A stretch of DNA of 64,000 nt from Heterodera schachtii (taxonomy: Eukaryota > Nematoda > Chromadorea > Rhabditida > Heteroderidae): the NCBI GenBank assembly GCA_023374025.1, contig SIJG01000002.1, positions 1,275,790 to 1,339,789 on the forward strand, written 5' to 3'. The notes beneath the pieces were generated by a model, which saw only the letters and a list, made by a program, of their open reading frames with translations, made no database searches and was not told where the DNA came from. The position numbers were made by a program, and so were the translations under genes. Positions 1-9,183 of the stretch are shown piece by piece; position 1 is the stretch's first letter; the number at the start of each line of letters is the position of its first letter.

Positions 1-67
1 TGAACACAGATTAATTAGGCAAGCCGACCAACCAAATTCTATTTTTTAAAACTATTTCAATTGACAC

Positions 68-346
68 CATTTTGGTGAACAAACTCTGACCATCCATCGC
101 AGTCCCATTGGTCTGTTGCTGCTCCATGGCTTGGCTTTGCTCGTCGTTCTCTCCCGCTGCTGGGAACGGTCCGCCCGACAACAATGCGGTCACAATTTCC
201 TTCACAATAGCGTCATCCGCCTCTTCTTCGTTTGCCATTCCGTCGGTGTCCCCACAAATGTCGTTTAAATCGGCACTGGCAGTGGACGGGTCAACGGCAT
301 GGCCACTGTTCTGTGCCGATGCCATCGGCGAATTCGGCGCTTCCAT
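68..346 (-). CDS. Partial acidic protein, first exon(s) only
   Basis: I do not recognise this gene. The reading frame opens with ATG at 344-346 (MEAPNSPMASAQ...) and encodes about 93 acidic, Q/N-rich residues (a cluster of Glu/Asp around NEEEADD, then MEQQQTNG). A possible donor (ATG/GTGTCA) lies at 67/68; without splicing the frame ends at a stop at 11. The remaining exons would lie left of the window. It shares the minus strand with the bL27m gene, whose stop codon at 508 is only about 160 nt upstream. The amino-acid composition resembles the low-complexity N-terminal exons of the PHF3-like family in this window, but no convincing alignment is visible. Confidence 0.45.
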
Positions 347-507
347 TGGAATGAATGGAAATATTCAAATTAGCAAAAATAGATAAAAAAATAAACAAAA
401 ATTAAATGGCAAGAAAAGCCCGAAAGAACATAGGAATAAAGTGTAAAATCAGTGACTATTCATTCATAAAAAAACAACGAAATACACAAAAATTTCGGCT
501 CGATCAT

Positions 508-981
508 TCATTCTTCGCTGATCAGTTTAAATGTGTTGGACATCCGTCGTGGTATCACGTTGAAGGTCAGCTTGTAAATGTTCTCAAAGTCGCGGTACGC
601 GTACTGCGCGTACATCCACTCGTTCTTCGGGTTCACTTCGCAGTGCTCGCGTGTGATCACAACCGTCCCGTCACAGACCGCTTTCAACAAGTGCTGGTTC
701 CGGTCCCGTTGATGGCGGACCTGAAACACGGGAACAATGAGGCCCATGGTGGATTTTTGATTTTCAATCCATACATTTGCTCCTGGGTGATAATTCATCT
801 TGCGTTGGCACACCAAAATGTCATCCGTCCGGCAAATTTCGCCATTTGTCCTGTAAATGCCACAGAACGGCGAGTCCAATGGCGGTTTGAAAAGAGAACG
901 ACGAAAGTCCAACGAAGGCAACGGACGGCGCAAAAAGTTGAAAGAGGGCGAAACGGCAATTGGAACAATTTTTAATGCCAT
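508..981 (-). CDS. mrpl-27: Mitochondrial large ribosomal subunit protein bL27m
   Basis: Single-exon 157-aa protein. ATG is at 979-981, directly after an AT-rich leader; the upstream TTG codon is ignored. The core matches the bL27 family: GIYRTNGEICRTDDILVCQR, then KMNYHPGANV, equivalent to the bacterial QRG-x-HPG-x-NVG segment, then a CDGTVVITRE strand. The C-terminus (LTFNVIPRR...NTFKLI) matches the extension of animal mitochondrial bL27 (FVHVVP...GTFKLV). The basic, Ser/Phe-rich first ~35 residues fit a mitochondrial targeting sequence. bL27 sits near the peptidyl-transferase centre of the ribosome; here it would act in the mitochondrial matrix. A second, truncated copy of the 5' half and promoter lies at 29.37-29.9 kb. 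The length (157 aa) is close to that of animal homologues. Confidence 0.85.
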   Translation of the reverse strand: MALKIVPIAVSPSFNFLRRPLPSLDFRRSLFKPPLDSPFCGIYRTNGEICRTDDILVCQRKMNYHPGANVWIENQKSTMGLIVPVFQVRHQRDRNQHLLKAVCDGTVVITREHCEVNPKNEWMYAQYAYRDFENIYKLTFNVIPRRMSNTFKLISEE

Positions 982-1213
982 CAAAACAGGAAAAGCATTT
1001 AAAAAACAATCAAAAAATAGTAAAAAAAAATACGGATTAATTGCCGAAGAAAATTAAATGGATAATCAAAAAGAGAAATAATTTATCCGTCTCTAATGCA
1101 TAAACTGAAAAGAGCCAATTACACAAAACTCATTTAAAGTATATCACGAATGATACACACAAAAAGTCAGTCAGTGGAACGGAACAACAAACAATTGACC
1201 CAAATTTTCTGCC

Positions 1214-2942
1214 TCAATCTTCAACAGTTTCTTCCACGTTTGCCGCTAACTGCAAAGTACCGAAAATACAGTTCAAAGAGAAAGACAGGGAAGCAAAATT
1301 CCAAGTTTATCAGTTTTTCTTAAGTTACCTGCGATGTGCCAATTGTTTGCGGTGAATTTATGCCCAAGCGGTACAGACGAACCAAATGACGACGGATAAT
1401 AAGCAAAACTAAAAAGACAAAATTGCAAAATTGACAAAACATAAAATATTTACGCCCAATGTGGCCATCGCATACAAGTTCATTTGCCGTTACAATATCA
1501 TTTTTGAGGTTTTGTGCATACACTAAAACAGTGTGGACGCAACAAAGAAGTTCAATTTTCTAAAAAATTTTTTCCTTTTTTTTTATTGACAAAAATATTT
1601 ATTTATTTTTTGCATTGGACTTGCAAAAAAACACACGTAATTATGCCAGAAAATGGCCGTAATTTCCGAGTAATTAGCCTACTCATGGGAAAAGGATTAA
1701 AGAAAATATTTTGAGTATTTTTATAATAACACATAATACACAAGCGTTATGTTTAAATTAAACCTCTTCTTACCTTTGAAATTGAAGGAGAAACGGCCGA
1801 CACGCGAGGCTGAAAAATAATTTAAATTGTTTTACAAGAACTTATCAGATCATTTGATTTCAATTAAGACAAAAGCAAAAATTGCAACTGATATCTCCTC
1901 GGTACTCTTCATTTCCCATACTATCTCTCTCTCTCACTCTCTCGTCTTTTCAGCTAGCCTTCCCTCTTAGTTAATGGTATAGGGTACTGTACTTATTCGG
2001 CTTTCATTAAACACACTTTTGTATACTTTTTTGGTCGGCGGAGTGCCCGAGGTGTCGATGCCCATCTGTTGGCGCTTCCATTGCTTATCCTCTAAGTCCA
2101 TTTGGCGGACAAGCATCAGCATGATGCACTTGTATTGCTTCGTCCAATCGGGCAATCCGACATCGTCCAACGGCAACGGCACAGCTGAAAGACATAACAA
2201 ATCATCAGAGACGGCATTTTACTACTGGCAAGGGAACATTCCGAGCTGTGACTCGGAAAACGCATAAAATTTCTCACATGGCAACTGTTGGCCCGGGCTC
2301 AATGTGAACACATAGCCGTCCTTGATGGTCGGGTGATCGGCAAAGTCCAACACGCCCAATTGATTCTCCTTGTCGCAGAATGTAAAGCAGTCAGTGTATT
2401 TGTCCAAATTTTGCCCTCCTATAAAACGATTTTTGCAAGACGACAGAAATAAATGGATTCAAAAAAAGGAGAGAACAAAAAACAAATGCCTAATTACATA
2501 CCTTCAGGTTTCTTGATGACCAATAGACACACCATTTTGTCCAAACTGTCTCTCAACTGCTTCACATACTCCCAAACAACGCGCGAGTCCGACAATCCGA
2601 TCAAATCAATGCGTCCTCCTCCTCCTCCGTCACCGCTGCCGATTTCCGACATCTCTCTGCCCGCCTTTGACACGGCAAGACCTGCGCTCACAGCTTCGCA
2701 CTCACATTCAAAAGAGCATTCATTGCCCCACACAAACAGTCCGTGCCACACCGACGTTGAGGAACACAGTGGCGTCGCGACTTGCTAAATATTTTTCAAG
2801 AATTTTACTAAAGAGCATTCAGTTAGGCCAAGTAATTTTTTGTTTTTGTTTTCTTCCTAAGGACCAATAGGTAGAAATTTTAATTTCCATAACACCTTCC
2901 CTATTAAGCGTACCAAATCGAACTTAAACCTTTTCTTACCAT
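1214..2942 (-). CDS. Short SPOC-domain protein, tandem copy 1
   Basis: Proposed 280-aa protein. Exons: 2940..2942, 2502..2784, 2278..2418, 2027..2184, 1774..1809, 1454..1559, 1329..1408 and 1214..1249; all phases close. The first coding exon is only the ATG, which ends a short transcribed exon right at a GTAAGA donor. Residues ~12-150 form a SPOC domain: W-HGLFVW, then VWEYVKQLRDS, CLLVIKKPEG, LGVLDFADHPTIKDGYVFTLSPG, PLPLDDVGLPDW. This follows the order seen in PHF3/DIDO SPOC domains, which bind phosphorylated RNA polymerase II C-terminal domain. The downstream tail (TPPTKKPRV, a possible nuclear localisation signal, then KIELLCCVHAVL...RRHLVRLYRLG, ending LAANVEETVED) is absent from the parent gene at 33.7-40.3 kb. 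Whether this copy is expressed is unknown; it has no internal stop in the spliced model. Confidence 0.6.
1293..2830. repeat. Tandem segmental duplication, unit 1
   Basis: Unit 1 matches 3514-5325 in direct orientation. Two blocks are seen: 1293-1640 (offset about 2.22 kb, moderately diverged) and about 1735-2815 (offset exactly 2495 nt, almost identical). The change of offset is explained by about 275 nt present only in unit 2. The duplication includes all SPOC exons and the novel tail exons. Confidence 0.9.
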
Positions 2943-3249
2943 TCTATATTAACGCAACATGTCAACGGTAAGGTTGCGAACAGAACACATTTCTGAAAAT
3001 ATTAAAGAATATTGTAAAACATTAAGACAAAATAAATCTTACGCTTGGTAAATATTGAAGGAACTTTTTTTCAACCCCTTCCAACCGATTTGCAGCCTTC
3101 CCTCGTTAGTTAATGGGCAGCTTCGGAAAGAGTGGGCAGCTTCCTGAAACTCGAGTTTCTAAATTATGAAGCAGTGAATGTGCTCACCATTTGTGCCAAT
3201 TTTTTTGTGCCAACCTTCACAATTAGCTAGTAATTAGCCTACTTTTTGC

Positions 3250-3370
3250 CTTGCAGCTTCCTCATGATCAACTCAGCTCTAACCGGGCAAATCGCTTCTG
3301 CCACGGCAACCATCAAAAGACCTGGAAACCCGGGTCACGGACCATCGAATGTCAAACAAAGTATTTGGGG
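3250..3370 (-). pseudogene. Decayed F-box-like fragment
   Basis: Minus-strand translation gives FDIRWSVTRVSRSFDG followed by an early stop. This is clearly related at DNA level to 3905-4030 (same CATCAAAAG...TGGAAACCCGGGT...CATCGAATGTCAAAC order on the plus strand). It lies between the two tandem SPOC units and is preceded by the same GTAATTAGCCTACT sequence that borders the other fragment. Confidence 0.45.
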
Positions 3371-3513
3371 TCGCTGCACAAATATGACATACAAATCAAC
3401 CAATCTCGACCCCGGGACCCGAACTCGAGCAAAATTCGATTCAGAAACAAGTCCGACAATTAGGCACCCATGGCTGAGAACTGTGAATTTCCCATCCCAA
3501 CACATCCGAGTAA

Positions 3514-5325
3514 GCCAAATTTTCAAGTTTTCAGTTTTTCTTAAGTTACCTGTGATGTGCCAATTGTTTGCGGCGAATTTATGCCCAAGCGGTACAGACG
3601 AGCCAAACGACGACGGATAAAAAGCAAAACTAAAAAGACAAAATTGCAAAATTGACAAAACATAAAATATTTACATTCGATATTTTCCTCGCATACAAGT
3701 TCATTTGCCGTTACAATATCATTTTTGAGGTTTTGTGCATACACCAAAACAGCGTGGACGCAACAAAGAAGTTCAATTTTCTAAATAATTTTTCCTTTTT
3801 TGTATTGACAAAAAATATTTATTTATTTATTTTTGCCTTAGACTGCAAAAAAAAACTTAATTTATGCCAAAGGCAGTAAGTTCAGAGTAATTAACCTACT
3901 TTTTTCCTTCCTGCTTTCGTGCGGATCAACTCAGCTCTAACCCATGAAAATTGCTTCTGCCACATAAAACCATCAAAAGCCTTGGAAACCCGGGTGACGG
4001 CCCATCGAATGTCAAACGGAAGAGCGGAAATTAATTCGAAAAGCAATTCGGACGGAATTCTCACATTTTTAGTGCCCATTTTTAAATGGAAAATAGTGGG
4101 AGAGAATGGCGCATTTGCCATTTTCAAATAGAAAAATGAGGCGGAGAGAAAAGGAAGAAACGGAGAGGAAGAGAGGTCATGGGAAAGGGATAAAAAGGGA
4201 TTAAAGGAAATATTTTTATAATAACACATAATACACAAGCGTCATGTTTAAATTAAACCCCTTCTTACCTTTGAAATTGAAGGAGAAACGGCCGACACGC
4301 GAGGCTGAAAAATAATTTAAATTGTTTTACAAGAACTTATCAGATCATTTGATTTCAATTAAGACAAAAGCAAAAATTGCAACTGATATCTCCTCGGTAC
4401 TCTTCATTTCCCATACTATCTCTCTCTCTCACTCTCTCGTCTTTTCAGCTAGCCTTCCCTCTTAGTTAATGGTATAGGGTACTGTACTTATTCGGCTTTC
4501 ATTAAACACACTTTTGTATACTTTTTTGGTCGGCGGAGTGCCCGAGGTGTCGATGCGCATCTGTTGGCGCTTCCATTGCTTATCCTCTAAGTCCATTTGG
4601 CGGACAAGCATCAGCATGATGCACTTGTATTGCTTCGTCCAATCGGGCAATCCGACATCGTCCAACGGCAACGGCACAGCTGAAAGACATAACAAATCAT
4701 CAGAGACGGCATTTTACTACTGGCAAGGGAACATTCCGAGCTGTGACTCGGAAAACGCATAAAATTTCTCACATGGCAACTGTTGGCCCGGGCTCAATGT
4801 GAACACATAGCCGTCCTTGATGGTCGGGTGATCGGCAAAGTCCAACACGCCCAATTGATTCTCCTTGTCGCAGAATGTAAAGCAGTCAGTGTATTTGTCC
4901 AAATTTTTCCCTCCTATAAAACGATTTTTGCAAGACGACAGAAATAAATGGATTCAAAAAAAGGAGAGAACAAAAAACAAATGCCTAATTACATACCTTC
5001 AGGTTTCTTGATGACCAATAGACACACCATTTTGTCCAAACTGTCTCTCAACTGCTTCACATACTCCCAAACAACGCGCGAGTCCGACAATCCGATCAAA
5101 TCAATGCGTCCTCCTCCTCCTCCGTCACCGCTGCCGATTTCCGACATCTCTCTGCCCGCCTTTGACACGGCAAGACCTCCACTCACAGCTTGGTACGAAC
5201 ATTTAAAAGAGCACTCATTGCCCCACACAAACAGTCCATGCCACACCGACGTTGAGGAACACAGTGGCGACGCGACTTGCTAAAATACTTTTCAAATAAG
5301 AATTTTTACTAGAGCATTAGGTGGG
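3514..5325. repeat. Tandem segmental duplication, unit 2
   Basis: Second copy of the unit at 1293-2830. It carries an extra segment at about 3901-4177 with an F-box-like reading frame. Homology stops shortly upstream of the first SPOC exon, near 5325, so the sequences preceding the two SPOC modules differ (an ATG-only exon in copy 1, N-terminal repeat exons in copy 2). Confidence 0.9.
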
Positions 5326-6763
5326 TTCTATCTTGGGGCAGGGTGCACCCCAACGTCGCCGGCCGAAACTTCGCCGGAAGTTTTTGGATCATAACTTTGT
5401 TCATTGCCAATCAATTTAAGCATTCCTCCTGTTGTTCGATAGCACTGAGGGTTTATTATTAATAGGCAAAATTTCAAAAATTTTCATTAAGTTTCAAAAA
5501 AGTTATAGCCAGAAGAAACTCAAAAACCCAGTTTTCCAAACTTTTTTTGCCCTGATTTTTTGTACATGATTAACAAATTTTAAAATTTGCACATTAATAG
5601 AGTTTTTGCAGAATCCTTTGGAGTCTTAGAGACCGAAGCATATGAGGCTTCGGTTGGCTGAGCCGAGACAAAATGAGAGGAATCAAATGATAAATAATGA
5701 AAGGGATTTTGGAAATGACAGTTCGATATGTTCCCTTGTAACAAGGTTTTGTTACCTGCTGTTGGTTTTGGTCGGGCTCATTTTGGCTGACGGTCGGTGG
5801 AGGCGCATCCACCGAAGTCGGCGAATTTGACGCTTCGGTTGACTGGACCGAGTCCGTTGCCAATGCCGTCAGTTCGTCGAGCAACTGATTTGGTCCGTGC
5901 ACAGGAAAAAGGTCTAAAATATTGTCCGATGCTGACGATTGAATCTAAAAAAGGAAGGTGATGAAATAATATGAATGGATAACGAAGAATAAATCGGGGT
6001 GGGGGTCTGACATTTACGAACGAAGACTAGCGGGGTAGAAGGGTCGACGACAAATATTACGTACGAAGGGAGTCCTGCCGGGAGCAGGACAAACGTCGCC
6101 TGAACATACCGTCGCCGCAATTTTTCCCAATTTTTTCTTTTGAAATTCAGCAAATTTGGTTTTTTTTTAATACTTACAATTAGTTTTCAAAAAAGCTAAA
6201 TAAATTTTAAAATTTCTTAAGATTTTAAAAAAATTATAATTTTTTTTGTCCGGCAACGTTTTGGGGTCTGTCCTGTCATGTAAACAATATTTTTTACATT
6301 TTAAGTTTTTGCGGCGCTTTTTAAAAAAATTTTTTTGGTGGGGGGGGGGGGGGGTTCGGAGGAAAAAATTTTGTAATTAAAATGCGACAAGTCAGCCCTT
6401 TGCGAATATTTAAAAAAGCTTAATCTCTTACTTAATTACCTCGGTTTGCAGCTTCTGCTGTTCCATTTCGGAAACAGGAGACCGAACGAAAGTGGAGGGA
6501 CCGGCGGCCGAACACTGATGAGTGACATCCATAGGCGAAGTTGCGTTTTCATCTTCTGCCGTAGTGGAAGATGGAAACACTGGAGAAGGATGTGGCGTAA
6601 CATCAAAGAGAACCATGCGCTGCGGCTTCGCCATCATTGCATCAATGGATGGCTGTGCTGGTGGCGGCGGGCCGGGTTCGTGACCCTAAACATTTTCGAC
6701 ATAACGCAAAACCAAATTTGAGTGTTGTCTTACTTCCGGAGACGGCGTAGACAACCCAGACAT
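3541..6763 (-). CDS. Truncated PHF3/DIDO-like SPOC protein, tandem copy 2
   Basis: Proposed 425-aa protein. Exons: 6734..6763 (MSGLSTPSPE), 6440..6685, 5756..5944, 4997..5279, 4773..4913, 4522..4679, 4269..4304, 3675..3780 and 3541..3629, the last read through into a stop. Exons 2 and 3 are diverged relatives of the N-terminal repeat exons of the full-length gene: SPMDVT, AAGPSTFVRSP, EMEQQKLQTE, DSVQSTEAS. The SPOC exons then follow directly, so the TFIIS-like middle domain and the Cys-rich segment of the parent are missing. The SPOC exons and tail are nearly identical to copy 1. The final LAANVEETVED exon of copy 1 is not found here; the frame ends TSQVT-stop unless another acceptor is used. 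An F-box-like fragment sits in the intron between 3781 and 4268. Confidence 0.6.
3891..4079 (-). pseudogene. F-box-like gene fragment
   Basis: The frame beginning at ATG 4077-4079 reads IPSELLFELISALPFDIRW followed by AVTRVSKAFDGF. This has the spacing of an F-box (P-x-E-LL-x-L...LPF-D...-V-x-R-V-x-x-x-F), the SKP1-binding motif of SCF ubiquitin ligases. No C-terminal substrate domain follows. It sits inside an intron of the SPOC copy 2 gene, on the same strand. A related, more decayed piece lies at 3250-3370. Confidence 0.45.
5370..5550. repeat. Single arm related to the 42.2-42.9 kb foldback element
   Basis: This stretch contains TTCATTAAGTTTCAAAAAAG, a GTTCGATAGCACTGAGGG motif and AAATTTCAAAAATTTTC. 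The same motifs, in the same order, form the arms of the hairpin at 42239-42603. It lies inside the long intron upstream of the SPOC exons of copy 2. Confidence 0.5.
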
Positions 6764-7179
6764 AACAAGTTGGAGACACTAAAAGCTTAAAGTCTCGGAA
6801 ATTTATAATTTAGAAATGAGCTAATACTGATATTAAGAAAAAAGAAACAAGAAAACGCTAAATGCAACTTTTATGTAATTTTGGGTTCTTTTTTGCCTTC
6901 CCCCTGTTCGGATTTCAAACACATTAAAGAAATAAATGTAACAGTCGTAGCAGTAGCAGTCGATGAGCATGCCTACCCAACTTACCTATTTGGCGCTGCC
7001 AAAATTAAATTTCTTTTCTTACGGTAATCAATCAAAAGATTACGGTTAGGGTCAATTAGTGCGATACATTTCAGTCCGACGTATTTTTATAACTTTTTAG
7101 TATTTCGCTCTTATAGAAAATACAACATTAGAATGCATATATTTATTTAACCATTTAAGTTTGCATTTTGATTTTAACA
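6764..7179. promoter_or_regulatory. Divergent intergenic region
   Basis: A 416-nt AT-rich gap between the start of SPOC copy 2 (minus) and the start of the coiled-coil gene (plus), so it should hold both promoters. A GTCGTAGCAGTAGCAGTCG stretch is at about 6943-6961. I see no clear TATA box or other named element. Confidence 0.35.
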
Positions 7180-8188
7180 ATGAAAAAACACGTCACGTTC
7201 ACTCCGAGTATCGGAGACGATGTCCAGTCAACCAATGTATCGTCGGTTGCTGAGTCTGAGTTCAGCGTTAAAGAGTGTGCCGAAGTGCCAGAAATATTCA
7301 AGTCCGGCAAAACGAGAAATTTGGTTCAGATTCTGATTTTGTTTCTTTGCAGGAAATTGGCCGACGATGCCTTTCAAATATTGCCTTTGCCCGACATCGA
7401 CCCGACCGTCACTTCGACCCCGGCGGTCGTCAACAATTTGATCGAGGTTTGGCTCCTCAGCTCTTGGCACTGACTTTCCCGTAACTTTCAGGCGGTCGAG
7501 TCGCTCGACTCGCGGATGCCTTTGGCGTTCCAAGAGCAGCAGCAAATTCTGAAAATGCAAGGCGAAATGCTGCAACTTGGCGTCAGTTGCAAGGAACACT
7601 ACAAGAAGATACACGAGCAGTCCGTGATGCGTTACAATCTCGAGGTGAGCGGACAAAGGCGAATTTCAACATTTATTGATGGGAGGGGGTGGAAATTTGG
7701 CAAACTGAATTTGACACATTTCTTTGTTCGGCTGCGATCCCCAAAAGCCGTCATGGCGTTATTTTAGCACTAAAATTTCGTTTCCTAAACTAAATTTGAT
7801 CAAAAAATTAGAAATTAGTCAAAATATTTCATGTCTTTAGAAAACAAAAAAAAAAAATTCCAAAAAAGGGGGGCAACCATCGGCAGTATTACCGTCAGAT
7901 TCGTGATCAGCGACCCCTTAAACCCCGGAAAACAAATTTTCATTTTTTTATCACTAAACTTTTGAAAAACAGAAGGTTTTGATAAAATTCAAAAAACCCC
8001 TCCTTCAAGTAGCGCCAAAATTTCGTCATATTTCTTAAAAATTTTCCCCTTTTTAGAAGAGTGTCAGTAAAAACATCGACGATCTGAAGGAGGGCGCAGT
8101 TGTCGCGCAGAAATTGGTGAAGGCGAAGAGTGCGTACGAGGAAATGGTAGCGAAGGCGGAGGCGTTGCTGGCCAAGGCAAACAAATGA
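7180..8188 (+). CDS. Small coiled-coil protein
   Basis: Proposed 166-aa protein. Exons: 7180..7301, 7353..7446, 7492..7644 and 8057..8188. ATG 7180-7182 gives MKKHVTFTPSIGDD. The first intron (GTCCGG donor, TTTGCAG acceptor) is inferred from reading phase. From about residue 70 the protein is helical with heptad-like spacing (AVESLDSR...EQQQILKMQGEMLQLG...KLVKAKSAYEEMVAKAEALLAKANK) and no predicted membrane segment. Size and organisation recall small coiled-coil subunits of trafficking or kinetochore complexes, but I do not recognise a family and assign no function. The third intron (7645-8056) is long and AT-rich, with nothing else visible. Confidence 0.65.
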
Positions 8189-9183
8189 CGGATGAAGACG
8201 AGTCGATTGAGATGGAAGTCATGTGATGAATGTGCTTATTTTAATTTATGTCAGCAAGGTTAAATCACAAAATTCGAACTGACAAACAGCTAAATGAAAG
8301 AAGTAAGCATCAAAAACTTAAATTTTAAAAATAATAAAAATTAGAAATATTTTTTGGGTTTTAATGCCTTTTGTCGGGCAGAAAAATTTTTGTCGGCACC
8401 GACAAACATAAATGTTTTTCTGTCCTAATTCTTTCACTCATTTGTCATCAGTCGATTTTAGTTTGTTCATTTGAATTTCATTTCCACTTCAAACTGAATG
8501 CGAAAACTTCGGTGCCCTCGCACGGGTCGCTCCAAAACATCACATTCAATCCGTTTGCTTCCAACTGAGCGCTTGTCCACCAACGCAACGGCAGGCACCT
8601 GTCCATTTCAGTATAAAACGCCCACCTCAGGGGGGGGGGGGTGAATTTTGGATGCACAATCTCCCTTCACGGCACACCCGTTCGAATTCCAACACTCATG
8701 CCGCCTCCGCATAAACGTGCCGTGCCCGTTTGGCCAGCCAAAACTCAGTCACTTTTCGGGGAAATTGGAAAGAATTAAATGATAGTGAAAGAAAAAGCAA
8801 TGCCGCCATTCTAAATTAATCAACCAATTTCTAAGCCGAGAAATGTCTCGAATTGGCATTTTAAAGTTCAAATGCCCGTCTAGGGTATATGGATAAAAGG
8901 CATCTTACAAAAAAATTGAAACCGATTTTTCGCTTGGCGCTATACCCAATCAAACTGATTTTTATTTTCTTTCGACTGTTTTTTCTAATTGTAAGTGGAC
9001 TTTCTGCATTATAAGAGCTTGACCAATGAAAAGCGATATGAAATGTCAATTTAAAATGTTCATTCCATAGCAAAAATAGACAATTTAAAACGAAGACAAA
9101 ATATGTTTTCTCCGATCGCCAGTAATTCGTGGTGGGGGCATGGTGCAGACAGAACAAAGACATAAAATTCATCAAAAACAAAA
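8189..9183. other. Intergenic, no gene seen
   Basis: Convergent 3' ends of the coiled-coil gene (plus) and gld-2 (minus). AATAAA occurs at about 8333, consistent with a poly(A) signal for the plus-strand gene. A run of G lies near 8630. No supported coding exon is visible. Confidence 0.5.

Noticed and set aside
5914..6153. 79-codon frame with a VLLPAGLPSYVIFVVDPSTP stretch in an intron of SPOC copy 2
   Set aside because: It lies between well-placed splice sites and matches nothing I recognise; probably intron or old repeat sequence.
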